DNA of 64,000 nucleotides from DAOUBP01 sp964474695 (GCA_964474695.1 CAYYTK010000004.1:130991-194990), one strand, 5' to 3'. Counted from the first letter of the stretch, positions 41,046 to 49,793 are shown. The notes: generated from the letters alone by a model not told the origin. Translations and numbers: made by a program.

Positions 41046-42407
41046 ATGAGCGGCGCATCCAGGGTTGAAAGTCTGGGAACCGAGAAGATCGGGAAGCTGT
41101 TGCTGGAGATGTCGTCCCAGACGACGTTTTCACTGCTGGTCTATGCCATCTACAGCATCACGGACACCTACTTTCTTTCGGTGGGCATCAATTCACTGGC
41201 CGCGGCCGGGGCCTCGATCATCTCGCCGGTGCTGATCGCCCTCGGCGCGGTGGCCACGACCGTGGGGGCCGGCGGCGCATCGGTGGTCTCCAGGGCGCTC
41301 GGTGAGAAAAATGCGGAGAAGGCCTCCCGAACGGTCGCCAACACCTTCCTGATCTTCTGGGCGGCAGCGATCACGATCACGGTGTTCGGCGCGCTCTTCA
41401 TCCGGCCGATCGTCTACCTGCTCGGGGCGACGGAGAGCGTGGCGCCCTACGCCATCACGTACGGCCGCATCATCTTTCTCGGTGCGCTCACCAGCACCGG
41501 TTACTCCACGATCGTCAGGGCGGACGGCAATGTCCGCTACTCGACGGCGATGTGGGTCATCCCCGTGACCACCAACATCGTCCTGTGCTGGCTTTTCATC
41601 ATGGTGCTGAAGATGGGCGTTGCCGGCGCGGCCCTGGCAACCGTCACGGGCCAGGCGATCTCGGCCGGCATGAGCATCTATTTCTTCTTCTTCAGAAAGG
41701 ATCGCTCCTACCACATCCGGGCAGCCTATTTCAGGCCGGACTGGTCCCTCATCGGCGAGGTGGCGATGATCGGGTTCCCCTCGCTCATCAAGAACCTCAG
41801 CGCCAGCCTGGTGGTCATCGTCACCAACAACCTGCTCAAGGTGATCGGCGGCGACACCGCCCTGGGCGTATTTGCGATTGTCAGCCGCCTGTATGCCGGG
41901 CTGAACATGCCGCAGACGGGCATCGTCCAGGGGATGCAGCCGCTAGTGGGGTATAACTTCGGCCTGAAGAGATTCGAGCGGGTGTGGCAAACGATCCGGC
42001 TTTCCCTCAGCGCAACGGTCATCTATGGCGCGCTGGTCTGCGGCATCTGCCTGCTGATCCCGGCGGCGCTGATCGGCGTGCTGTCCAAAGAAAGCGCGAT
42101 CATCGCCGAGGGGCAGACCGCCTTGCGCCTGCTGGCGCTCTCTTATCCCCTGACCGGCGTGGCGATGATCACGGCAGCCTCGTTTCAATCGGCCGGCCGG
42201 GCAAAGGAGGCGCTGCTGCTAACCCTGGGCGGCATCATCCTGGTCAAGCTGCCGGTGCTGCCGCTGGCCGCCAGGCTGTTTTCTCTTAACGGCATCTGGG
42301 CCTCGGAGGCGACTTCGGAGCTGATCCTTTGCATCGTCTCCCTGGTCATGTTGAGGAATTTCCATCGCAAAACCTCTGTTCAGTGGCAGACCACGGCTGA
42401 GCTCTAG
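41046..42407 (+). CDS. MATE family efflux transporter
   Basis: 453 residues with twelve predicted transmembrane segments and the two-fold MATE pattern (VSRALGEKNAEKA after the second helix; MQPLVGYNFGLKRFERV in the second half). It exports organic cations, drugs or metabolites in exchange for Na+ or H+. The start is 6 bp past the stop of the APH-type kinase, indicating co-transcription. The substrate is unknown. Confidence 0.92.
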   Translation: MSGASRVESLGTEKIGKLLLEMSSQTTFSLLVYAIYSITDTYFLSVGINSLAAAGASIISPVLIALGAVATTVGAGGASVVSRALGEKNAEKASRTVANTFLIFWAAAITITVFGALFIRPIVYLLGATESVAPYAITYGRIIFLGALTSTGYSTIVRADGNVRYSTAMWVIPVTTNIVLCWLFIMVLKMGVAGAALATVTGQAISAGMSIYFFFFRKDRSYHIRAAYFRPDWSLIGEVAMIGFPSLIKNLSASLVVIVTNNLLKVIGGDTALGVFAIVSRLYAGLNMPQTGIVQGMQPLVGYNFGLKRFERVWQTIRLSLSATVIYGALVCGICLLIPAALIGVLSKESAIIAEGQTALRLLALSYPLTGVAMITAASFQSAGRAKEALLLTLGGIILVKLPVLPLAARLFSLNGIWASEATSELILCIVSLVMLRNFHRKTSVQWQTTAEL

Positions 42408-42492
42408 TCGGCGCAGGCCGACTTCGCAACGGTAGCCGCAACTTACAGTTGCCAGGCGGCGCTTGTCGAGAAGAGAGCAAGGAGATGGAGAA

Positions 42493-43269
42493 TTGAGATT
42501 CGGCACATTTCAGTTTGGGGCGAGTGGCTCGTTGGCTGAAAACCTTTGCGCGATAGAACGCGGCATCCAAATCGCAGCCGAGCGAGGCGTGCGCTTTCTT
42601 CTGACGCAAGAGTGTGCCCTGACCGGTTATCCGCCCATCGAGTTGAAGTCTGTTAGTGAGGTCGATTTCGACCAGGTCAATCAGGCGCTTGAAAGGCTCC
42701 AACGCCTATCAACGCAGCACAACATGGTCATGGGTATCGGCACGATTCTCATGGAGGGAGGCAAGCGGCGGAACTCCGTCGTTGTGATCTCCCCTGATCC
42801 GGTCCAGCGGCAGATCTATAGCAAACGTGCCTTGTGGGGGTGGGATCTTGAGAATTTCGCAGCGGGGGACAGCAGCGGCATTTTGACTGTTGACAACGTG
42901 CGAATAGGAATCCGGATCTGTTTTGAAATCCGTTTTCCCGAATACTTTAGAGAGCTGTTTCAGGCGAACGTCGAGGTAGCCCTGGTTAGCTTAAGCGACG
43001 TAGCTGATGCTGAAAACCAAGGACGCTATGAGATCATTCGCTCTCACATGATCACGAGAGCTGTTGAAAACGCCTTTTATCTGATGAGTGCAAATAGCAT
43101 TTCAAAGGTTCAAACAGCCCCAACGTGTGTGGTAACACCCGATGGTGACATCGCCAGCGTTGCACCGGCGAACAAAGAATATCTGCTCTGGTTCGACTAT
43201 GAAAGAGAAGAGCCGAGCTTCGGAAGAAGGGGCAGAATCGCCGTTTCGCGGCAGTTGATGGGAATCTGA
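42493..43269 (+). CDS. Carbon-nitrogen hydrolase (nitrilase superfamily)
   Basis: 258 residues with the catalytic triad E40 (LLTQE-CAL), K111 (YSKRALW) and C143 (RICFEIRFPE) of the nitrilase superfamily, whose members hydrolyse amides or nitriles or condense acyl groups with amines. TTG 42493 is favoured: AAGGAG lies 8 bp upstream, and the protein then starts with the usual first strand MRFGTFQFG. The precise substrate is not evident. It stands alone before a promoter and T-box leader. Confidence 0.88.
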   Translation: MRFGTFQFGASGSLAENLCAIERGIQIAAERGVRFLLTQECALTGYPPIELKSVSEVDFDQVNQALERLQRLSTQHNMVMGIGTILMEGGKRRNSVVVISPDPVQRQIYSKRALWGWDLENFAAGDSSGILTVDNVRIGIRICFEIRFPEYFRELFQANVEVALVSLSDVADAENQGRYEIIRSHMITRAVENAFYLMSANSISKVQTAPTCVVTPDGDIASVAPANKEYLLWFDYEREEPSFGRRGRIAVSRQLMGI

Positions 43270-43310
43270 TACAAAAGCGAGACGCAGCAGGCGCCTAGGC
43301 GGGGTGCTGT

Positions 43311-43340
43311 TTGACAGACCACGCCCAGACGTGGTATCCT
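43311..43340 (+). promoter_or_regulatory. Promoter of the T-box/aspartyl-tRNA synthetase unit
   Basis: A perfect TTGACA (43311-43316), an 18-bp spacer and TATCCT (43335-43340). Transcription would start near 43347, leaving a 345-nt leader before the ATG at 43693. Confidence 0.8.
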
Positions 43341-43489
43341 CTGCGCCACAACATAGCAGTCAATAGCGTTGAGGGAGAGAGTACGGGGTCAAAGCGCAGT
43401 CCAGAGAGCGGTTAGCCGGTGTAAAGACCGCCTGCGCCTCCCCCGGAAAGACACTCCGGAGCTGCGGGGCCGAGCCGGAATCGCTGGTA

Positions 43490-43522
43490 ACAAACCAGGT
43501 TTCTTCGAGAAACCTGGTTTGT
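43490..43522. repeat. Family-B palindrome inside the T-box leader
   Basis: ACAAACCAGGTTTCT, loop TCG and its exact reverse complement (15-bp stem), located between stem I and the antiterminator where T-box RNAs normally carry stems II and III. The core is identical to that of the copy inside the RluA-RlmI fusion gene at 45494-45540. Confidence 0.9.
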
Positions 43523-43637
43523 GATCGAGGGTTCAGGGGTAGGTCCAGGCCGGCGCCCGCCGTTACCGGGCTGGGTCAGGGTTGACCGTTGAGGTTGCGG
43601 CCGTGAGGCTGCGACAAACCAAGGTGGCACCGCGGGA

Positions 43638-43677
43638 GCGCTCCTCGTCCTTGTGACGATCGAGCGCGATTCTTTTT
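43638..43677 (+). terminator. T-box intrinsic terminator
   Basis: GCGCTC...CGTC pairs with GACG...GAGCGC around a CTTGT loop, followed by ATTCTTTTT. Its 5' strand overlaps the T-box sequence, so formation of the antiterminator excludes it. Confidence 0.75.
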
Positions 43678-43692
43678 CTGAGGGGTGCCCCG

Positions 43693-44997
43693 ATGGAACG
43701 CATTTATACATCCGAGGTCGCCGCCCACGTGGGCGAGCACGTGAAGCTGGCCGGCTGGCTGCACACGCTGCGCCGGCTGGGCGGCATCAACTTCCTGGTG
43801 CTGCGCGATGTGCGCGGCACGGTGCAGGTGGTGGTTGACACTGCTGAGGCGCTCGCCGCGCTGGATGGGCTTTTGCCCGAGACGGTGCTGGGCCTGACAG
43901 GGCAGGCGGTGGCAGAGCCCCAGGCGCCGGGCGGCGTGGAGATCCACGCGCCGGTCTTCGAAATCCTGTCACCGGTGCACGATGCCTTACCGTTCCCGCT
44001 CAACAAGCCGGAAGTCAAAGCGGGATTGCCTGTCTTCTTGGACCACGCCACGGTGGGGCTGCGCCACCCCGCTAAACGCGCCCTGTTCCGGCTGTCAGCG
44101 GGGATCATGGCCGGCTTTCGCGCCACGCTGAACGGCCTCGGCTTCACCGAGATCCAAACCCCCAAGCTGGTCGCCTCGGCCACCGAGAGCGGCGCGAACG
44201 TCTTCGCGGTGGACTACTTCGGGCAGCGCGCGTACCTGGCGCAGAGTCCACAGTTCTACAAGCAGCTCATGGTGGGGGTGTTCGAGCGGGTCTACGAGGT
44301 GGGGCCGGTCTTCCGCGCCGAGCCGCACGACACCATCCGCCACATCAACGAATACGTCAGCTTGGACGTGGAGCTGGGCTTCATCCGCGACCATCGCGAT
44401 GTGATGGCCGTGCTGACCCAGGTTGTGCGCGGCATCCTGGGCCACTTACAGACGAACTATGCGGCTGAGCTGGCCGCGGTAAACGCGAGTCTGCCGGTTG
44501 CGCCGCCCGAGTTTCCTGCTATTTACTTCCCCGAAGCGCAAGAGCTGATCCGCCAGCGCTGGGGCGAAGATTGCCGCGGGGAGCCGGACCTGGCGCCGCA
44601 ACATGAGCGCTGGCTCGGCCAATGGGCGCTGGAGACGCACGGCAGCGACTTTCTGTTCGTGGTCGGTTACCCGATGGCCAAGCGGCCATTTTACACGCAT
44701 CCCAACCCGGCCGATCCGCGCTTCTCCAACTCGTTCGACCTGCTCTTCCGCGGCACCGAGCTGGTGACCGGCGGCCAGCGGCTGCACCTGTATCAGGATT
44801 ATCTGGACAGCGCGGCCAGCCGCGGTTACACAGACCTGACGCCTTTCGAGACGTACTTCGAGGCGTTCAAGCACGGCATGCCGCCCCACGGCGGTTTTGC
44901 CATCGGCCTGGAACGTTTTATCATGCAGTTGCTCGGCCTGGATAACATCCGCCTGGCAACGCTGTTCCCGCGGGATCTCAGCCGGCTGGCGCCGTGA
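43693..44997 (+). CDS. aspS: Aspartyl-tRNA synthetase, archaeal (possibly non-discriminating) type
   Basis: Class IIb synthetase of 434 residues. N-terminal OB-fold anticodon-binding domain (VKLAGWLHTLRRLGGINFLVLRD), then the catalytic core with motif 2 (EVGPVFRAEPHDTIRHINEYVSLDVE) and motif 3 (GGFAIGLERFIMQLLGL). The short length and the lack of the bacterial GAD insertion mark the archaeal AspRS2 form, which in many organisms also charges tRNA-Asn. GAGGGG is upstream of ATG 43693. Expression is under the T-box leader. Confidence 0.9.
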   Translation: MERIYTSEVAAHVGEHVKLAGWLHTLRRLGGINFLVLRDVRGTVQVVVDTAEALAALDGLLPETVLGLTGQAVAEPQAPGGVEIHAPVFEILSPVHDALPFPLNKPEVKAGLPVFLDHATVGLRHPAKRALFRLSAGIMAGFRATLNGLGFTEIQTPKLVASATESGANVFAVDYFGQRAYLAQSPQFYKQLMVGVFERVYEVGPVFRAEPHDTIRHINEYVSLDVELGFIRDHRDVMAVLTQVVRGILGHLQTNYAAELAAVNASLPVAPPEFPAIYFPEAQELIRQRWGEDCRGEPDLAPQHERWLGQWALETHGSDFLFVVGYPMAKRPFYTHPNPADPRFSNSFDLLFRGTELVTGGQRLHLYQDYLDSAASRGYTDLTPFETYFEAFKHGMPPHGGFAIGLERFIMQLLGLDNIRLATLFPRDLSRLAP

Positions 44998-44999
44998 GT

Positions 45000-45056
45000 G
45001 CGGGAGTGCATTAGTGAATTAGTGAGTTAGTACGTAAGTTAGTGCGTGGTGTGTTT
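45000..45056. repeat. Degenerate 8-bp array (AGTGAATT-type units)
   Basis: Five units such as AGTGCATT, AGTGAATT, AGTGAGTT, AGTACGTA and AGTTAGTG follow each other with an 8-bp period, beginning 3 bp after the aspS stop codon and ending just before the next start. Confidence 0.8.
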
Positions 45057-45058
45057 GG

Positions 45059-46816
45059 ATGAAGATACCGATCCTGTATCAAGACGATGATCTCGTCGTG
45101 GTCGACAAGCCGGTCGGCATACCGACGCACGCGGCAGATCCGCGCGATCCCTACCCCGGCGATGCGCTGCGGATCGTGCAGCAGCAGACCGGCCTGGCCT
45201 ACCTGGGGATGCACCAGCGGCTGGATGCGGAGACGTCGGGTGTGCTGTTGTTCAGCGCGCGGCCCGAGGCCAACCGCCGCCTGGCCGCCGCCTTCGAAGG
45301 ACGCGCTGTCCGGAAGATCTACCTGGCATTGGTCTGGGGCGCACCGCCCTCCTCTGAGGGGGTCATCGACGCGCCGATCGTCCGCGACCGGGACGGGCGC
45401 TATCGCGTCACATCGACAAGTGACCGTCGCGGCCAACCGGCGCGCACGCGCTACAGGGTGATCGGCAAGGGCGAGGCATTCCTGGATCACCCCTTCTCTG
45501 ACAAACCAGGTTTCTTCGAGAAACCTGGTTTGTCAGAGAAGGCATCGTCCTTACACTTACTGGAAATCAGCCCCGAGACCGGCCGCACGCATCAGATTCG
45601 CATCCACCTGGCCCACCTCGGCTGTCCCGTGATCGGCGATGTGGTTTACGGGCCGGCAGATACGCCCGCGCCGCGGCTGTGCCTGCACGCCTGGCAGCTC
45701 ACCCTGCCGCACCCGGCCACCGGCCACCCGGTGACTTTTACCGCGGCGTGGCCGTTCGATGGACCGACCCTGGCCCCACAGGTGCTGGCCGCGGCGGGAC
45801 AGCATGTGCGGCGCAGCGCCGCACGCAGCCCTGAGGGATTGACCGAGCTGCTGCGGCTGGCAGCCGCGCGCCGCGCGCCGTTGGCGAATGATCCTGAGAC
45901 CACCCTTTACCGGCTGGTGAATACCGGGGCCGACCGCCTGCCTGGCCTTACGGTTGACCGCTACGGCGCTGCGCTGGTGCTCAGCCTCTATGATGATGAG
46001 ACCCTCCTGCCGCCGAGGCCGGCGCCACCGGAGCTGCTTGACGCGCTCCTGACGACAACCGGTGCGCGCACCGTCTATGCGCGCTACCGTCCTCGGCAGG
46101 CCAGCCGCATCTCGGAGACGCAAATGGCGGCGCTCGCGCCCGCGCAACCCGTCGCGGGACCGGATCTCGGCCCTGAATGGGCCGCCCACGAGGCCGGGCT
46201 GGCCTACCTCATCCGGCCCGGCGAAGGGCTCAGCGTCGGGATCTTCCCGGATATGCGCGAAAGCCGCGGCCGGGTGCGTGCATGGGCTGCCGGGCGCCGG
46301 GTGCTCAACTGCTTCGCATACACCTGCGGCTTCGGCGTGGCCGCACTGGCCGGCAGCGCTGCGCGCGTGCTCAACCTCGACCTGTCGAAGCCGGCCCTGG
46401 CGTGGGGCCAAGAGAATTACCGCGCGAACGGCTTCGAGCCAGACCCGCACGACTTCGTCTTCGGTGACGTTTTCGACTGGCTGGCCCGGCTGGCCAAACG
46501 CAGCGATCGCTTCGACCTGGTCATCCTGGACCCGCCCGGCTTCTCGCGCACGAAGAGCCGCACCTTCACAGCCGTGCAGGACTACGACGCCCTGGTAACC
46601 CTGGCCGCGCGGGTCACCGCGCCGGGTGGCCTGATCCTGGCGTGCTGCAACGTGGCCGAGTTGCCCTGGCGCGCGTACCGCGATCGCGTGTTGGCCGGGC
46701 TGGCAGCAGCCGGCCGCACGGCGGAGATCACGGGCATCCACCACGAACCGGCCCTGGACTTTCCTGCTGCGCCGGGTCAAGAGCCGTATCTGAAAATGAT
46801 CTGGCTCCAATTATGA
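45059..46816 (+). CDS. Fusion of RluA-type pseudouridine synthase and RlmI-like SAM methyltransferase
   Basis: 585 residues. Residues 1 to about 235 form an RluA/RsuA-type pseudouridine synthase with catalytic D56 in M-H-Q-R-L-D-A-E-T-S-G and the GRTHQIRIHLAHLG motif. Residues about 270-585 form a RlmI/YccW-like rRNA cytosine methyltransferase: SAM site NCFAYTCGFGVAALA, and LD491PPGFSR. Both halves keep their catalytic residues, so one protein may both isomerise uridine and methylate an rRNA base (inference). At residues about 146-161 the in-frame peptide DKPGFFEKPGLSEK comes from a family-B palindrome. Confidence 0.88.
   Translation: MKIPILYQDDDLVVVDKPVGIPTHAADPRDPYPGDALRIVQQQTGLAYLGMHQRLDAETSGVLLFSARPEANRRLAAAFEGRAVRKIYLALVWGAPPSSEGVIDAPIVRDRDGRYRVTSTSDRRGQPARTRYRVIGKGEAFLDHPFSDKPGFFEKPGLSEKASSLHLLEISPETGRTHQIRIHLAHLGCPVIGDVVYGPADTPAPRLCLHAWQLTLPHPATGHPVTFTAAWPFDGPTLAPQVLAAAGQHVRRSAARSPEGLTELLRLAAARRAPLANDPETTLYRLVNTGADRLPGLTVDRYGAALVLSLYDDETLLPPRPAPPELLDALLTTTGARTVYARYRPRQASRISETQMAALAPAQPVAGPDLGPEWAAHEAGLAYLIRPGEGLSVGIFPDMRESRGRVRAWAAGRRVLNCFAYTCGFGVAALAGSAARVLNLDLSKPALAWGQENYRANGFEPDPHDFVFGDVFDWLARLAKRSDRFDLVILDPPGFSRTKSRTFTAVQDYDALVTLAARVTAPGGLILACCNVAELPWRAYRDRVLAGLAAAGRTAEITGIHHEPALDFPAAPGQEPYLKMIWLQL
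45494..45540. repeat. Family-B palindrome inside the fusion gene, 22-bp perfect stem
   Basis: Left arm 45494-45515 and right arm 45519-45540 are exact reverse complements with a TCG loop. The element is translated in frame within the pseudouridine synthase domain, in a loop before the ISPETGRTHQIR motif. Confidence 0.93.
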
Positions 46817-46835
46817 ACGGCGCCGTACGGGAATC

Positions 46836-46865
46836 TTGGAATCCCCGCACTCGATGGGGTATACT
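46836..46865 (+). promoter_or_regulatory. Promoter of the DegV-radical SAM-CDF operon
   Basis: TTGGAA (46836-46841), an 18-bp spacer and TATACT (46860-46865). The leader to ATG 47043 is about 170 nt and holds a 12-codon frame starting at ATG 46887. Confidence 0.65.
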
Positions 46866-47042
46866 AAGATTTCGAGAGAGACGCGTATGTCCAAGGAACT
46901 TCACTGCCCGGCTCTCGGCGGCTGAGAAAGCGCAATTCATCCAGGATCTCAGCGCGACATTTGGTGAGTGAACGAGACCTGTCGGCTTACCAACCTACCA
47001 GAATGGTCCGGCAACAACTGAAGCCAAGGGAAGAACCCGCAC

Positions 47043-47903
47043 ATGACCGTACACATCGTAACCGACTCAAGCCACTATCTCGATCCGGCCCTGATCCAGT
47101 TGCACAACCTGCACGTCCTCCCGTTGGGGCTCAACCTGGACGGGAATGAGTACCGCGAACGCCTGGACATCACCACAGAGGCGCTCTTCGAGAAACTGGC
47201 CGACAAGAGCATGCGGTGGCCGACGACCGCGGCGGTGACGCCGGGCGCCCTCGAGGCCGCATTTGACCAATTGACCTCAAACGGCGATGAGGTGGTGGGC
47301 ATCTTCATGTCGCGCGGCACCAGCGTAACCGTGGAAAACGCTGAGATGGTGGCGGCCAGGCACCCCGCGCGCGAGCGCATCCACGTCATCGATTCGCAGG
47401 TCATCTCCGGCGCACTGGCGCTGACGTTGATAACCGTGGGCCGGCTGGCGCAGTTCGGCGCGCCAGCTCATGAGCTGGTGCGCGTCGCCCGCCAGATGGG
47501 TCAGGCGATGCGCGTCATGTTCACCGTGGAGACGTTGGACTACCTGCATCGCGGCGGCCGCATGAAGGGCAGCCAGGCGCTGCTGGGCAGCCTGCTGGGC
47601 GTCAAACCGGTATTGTGGATCAACCAGGGCCGCATCGAGCTATGGAGCAAGGCGCGCGGCAAGAAGAAGGCGCTGGCCGCGATGTTGGATGAAACGGCCA
47701 AGGCCATGCCCGCCAATGAGCCGGTGCATGCGCTCATCTTCGATGCCGTCGCGCCGGATGAAGCGGCTGAGTTGGGCCGCGCGCTGTCCGAACGTCTGCA
47801 CGTCGAAAAGTTCTACTCGGCGCAGATCGGCCCCGTAGTCGCCGCGCACGTCGGGCCGGGCTGCGTGTCGATGGCGGTGTGTCCGGCGAGTGCGACGCGG
47901 TGA
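47043..47903 (+). CDS. DegV family fatty-acid-binding protein
   Basis: 286 residues with the DegV fold: VTDSSHYLDPALIQLHNLHVLPLGLNLDG, then WPTTAAVTPGALEAAFDQL, GIFMSRGTS, and FTVETLDYLHRGGRMKGSQALLGSLLGVKPVL. DegV/FakB proteins bind fatty acids and present them to a fatty acid kinase; FakA is not encoded here. The stop TGA overlaps the GTG start of the radical SAM gene, so the genes are coupled. Confidence 0.92.
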   Translation: MTVHIVTDSSHYLDPALIQLHNLHVLPLGLNLDGNEYRERLDITTEALFEKLADKSMRWPTTAAVTPGALEAAFDQLTSNGDEVVGIFMSRGTSVTVENAEMVAARHPARERIHVIDSQVISGALALTLITVGRLAQFGAPAHELVRVARQMGQAMRVMFTVETLDYLHRGGRMKGSQALLGSLLGVKPVLWINQGRIELWSKARGKKKALAAMLDETAKAMPANEPVHALIFDAVAPDEAAELGRALSERLHVEKFYSAQIGPVVAAHVGPGCVSMAVCPASATR

Positions 47904-48847
47904 TTTGGGCCCCCTCCTACCTGGCCCTGCACCGCACGGGCGAGTTGGCAGAGCGGGCGCACGCGGCGGCGCTGTTGCTGCAAAGGTGCGTTGTTTGTCC
48001 GCGCGCCTGCGGCGTCGATCGCACGAGCGACGCCCGCGGCGTGTGTGGCATGGGCAGCCAGCCGGTCATCGCCTCGTGGAACGTTCATCACTGGGAGGAG
48101 CCGCCCATCAGTGGGACGCGCGGCTCCGGCACGATCTTCTTCTCCGGCTGCACGGGCCAGTGCATCTTCTGCCAGAACTACCCCATCAGCCAGCTCCGCC
48201 ACGGCAACGCCGTCAGTGTGGAGCGCTTTGCCGAGATGATGTTGGAGCTCCAGCGCCGCGGGTGTCACAACATCAACTTCGTGACGCCCACGCACTTCGC
48301 GCCGCAAATCCTGGCCGCGGTCGACCTGGCCGCGGCGCGCGGGTTGCGCTTGCCATTGGTCTACAACACCAGCGGCTTCGAGGCGGTGGAGACACTGCGT
48401 CTGCTGGAGAACGTGGTCGATATCTGGCTGCCGGATGCCAAGTACACCGATGACGCGGTCGCGCAACGCCTTTCCGGATTTCCGCACTACGCCGAACACA
48501 ATCGGGCCGCGCTGCGCGAAGTATTCCGCCAGGTCGGCGATCGCTTGATCCTGGACGAGGAAGGCATTGCCCGCCGCGGCATGATCGTGCGCCACCTGGT
48601 GCTGCCGGGCGGGTTGGCCGACACACCTGGGGTGCTGCGTTGGATCGCGTCCGAGCTGTCGCCGGCGGTCCACATCAGCCTGATGGACCAATACTTCCCG
48701 GCCTATCAGGTGCTGGACCATCCACTGCTCGGCCGCAAGATCACCACCGAAGAGTATGAGGCCGCGCTGGACGCATTCGACGCATCCGGCCTGAATAACG
48801 GCTGGATGCAGGAACACGACGACTGCCTGGCCGATGAAGGCGCATGA
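47900..48847 (+). CDS. Radical SAM protein (PflX-like activase family)
   Basis: 315 residues from GTG 47900, which overlaps the DegV stop. The radical SAM [4Fe-4S] site is C84-x3-C88-x2-C91 (SGCTGQCIFCQN). Upstream four cysteines (C30, C33, C37, C49) form an additional metal site, typical of COG1313/PflX. PflX-like proteins are annotated as putative pyruvate-formate-lyase activating enzymes, but their target is unknown. The CDF exporter gene starts directly after the stop. An earlier GTG at 47879 is an alternative start. Confidence 0.88.
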   Translation: MIWAPSYLALHRTGELAERAHAAALLLQRCVVCPRACGVDRTSDARGVCGMGSQPVIASWNVHHWEEPPISGTRGSGTIFFSGCTGQCIFCQNYPISQLRHGNAVSVERFAEMMLELQRRGCHNINFVTPTHFAPQILAAVDLAAARGLRLPLVYNTSGFEAVETLRLLENVVDIWLPDAKYTDDAVAQRLSGFPHYAEHNRAALREVFRQVGDRLILDEEGIARRGMIVRHLVLPGGLADTPGVLRWIASELSPAVHISLMDQYFPAYQVLDHPLLGRKITTEEYEAALDAFDASGLNNGWMQEHDDCLADEGA

Positions 48848-48848
48848 G

Positions 48849-49793
48849 ATGGACGCCCAAACGCGGCAAGCACGCAGCATTCTTGCGGTCAACCTGGGGC
48901 TGGCCGCTAACGCGTTGCTGGCCATCCTCAAGACAGCCATCGGCATCGTTGGCCACAGCCCCGCGCTACTGGCCGACGGCATCAACTCCACCTCGGACGT
49001 AGCGTACTATATCGTGGTGCGAATATTCATGCAGTTGGCCCGCAAGCCGGCCGACCGTGAGCACCCCTATGGCCATAGCCAACTGGAAAGTATCGCCGCG
49101 CTCATCGTGGGCGCGTTTGTCATCACCACGGCTGTCACGATCTTCTGGGATGCAATCAACAAGGTATACGACCTGTGGACCGGTCAAGGCGACTTCGGCG
49201 GTGCGGCGCTCAGCGCGCTGGCAGTCGCGCTCTTTACAGTCGCTCTCAAACTGGGCCTGCTGAACGTCACTCAGCGTATCGCCCGGCAAACCGGCAACGC
49301 AGCTGTCTCAGCGTTGAGCCTAGACCACCGCAACGACGTCTACGCCTCTTCAGCCGCTGCCGTGGGCATCTTCTTGGGACGCAGCGGCTTGCCCTGGGTC
49401 GATCCGTTGGCCGGCGCGTTGGTGGCGCTGCTGATCCTCAGAACCGGTCTGCTCATCGTGCGCGAGGCAACGGCCGATCTGATGGACGACGTGCCCGGCC
49501 AAGAGCTGGCCGCGCAGGTCAAGACGGCCCTCATGGCTATCTCGGGCATCCAAAGTGTCGAAGAGATCTATGCACACCGCTTCGGTCCATACTTTGTAAT
49601 CAACTTGACCATCGGAATCGATGGCTCACTCTCGGTCGCAGCCGGCGACTCCATTGCGTCGCAGGCTGAGCAGGCTCTGCACGACAGCATCGGCCTGCTG
49701 CGCCGGGCGCATATCCACTATCACCCCACCGGCAGCGCACGGCTGCCCGGAGCAAGCTTGATGCAGCAGTCTCTCTATGATCCAGAAGTTTGA
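48849..49793 (+). CDS. Cation diffusion facilitator exporter
   Basis: 314 residues: six transmembrane segments with the metal site HSPALLADGINSTSDV in the second helix and LDHRNDVYAS in the fifth, followed by a cytoplasmic metal-binding-fold domain (about residues 210-295). Expected to export Zn2+, Fe2+, Co2+ or Mn2+ by proton exchange. The asparagine in DGINS replaces the usual histidine of ADAxHS, which may alter metal choice. Start ATG 48849 lies 1 bp after the radical SAM stop. Confidence 0.9.
   Translation: MDAQTRQARSILAVNLGLAANALLAILKTAIGIVGHSPALLADGINSTSDVAYYIVVRIFMQLARKPADREHPYGHSQLESIAALIVGAFVITTAVTIFWDAINKVYDLWTGQGDFGGAALSALAVALFTVALKLGLLNVTQRIARQTGNAAVSALSLDHRNDVYASSAAAVGIFLGRSGLPWVDPLAGALVALLILRTGLLIVREATADLMDDVPGQELAAQVKTALMAISGIQSVEEIYAHRFGPYFVINLTIGIDGSLSVAAGDSIASQAEQALHDSIGLLRRAHIHYHPTGSARLPGASLMQQSLYDPEV

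Larger units (their letters stand above)
43347..43680 (+). promoter_or_regulatory. T-box riboswitch controlling the aspartyl-tRNA synthetase
   Basis: Stem I landmarks are AGAGAGTACGGGG (43376), CCAGAGAGCGG (43400) and GGTGTAAAGACCGCC (43418). A GAC triplet at 43450-43452 is positioned as the specifier codon, matching aspartate. The conserved T-box AAGGTGGCACCGCGGGAGC is at 43621-43639 and overlaps an intrinsic terminator (43638-43677). Uncharged tRNA should favour the antiterminator and synthetase expression. A family-B palindrome sits between stem I and the T-box. The specifier choice is inferred, not proven. This fills the 423-bp gap upstream of aspS. Confidence 0.85.

Noticed and set aside
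40062..42407. Antibiotic resistance cassette (aminoglycoside kinase plus MATE exporter)
   Set aside because: The kinase shares only the general APH fold and catalytic motifs; composition matches the surroundings and there are no mobile-element genes. A metabolic role is at least as likely.
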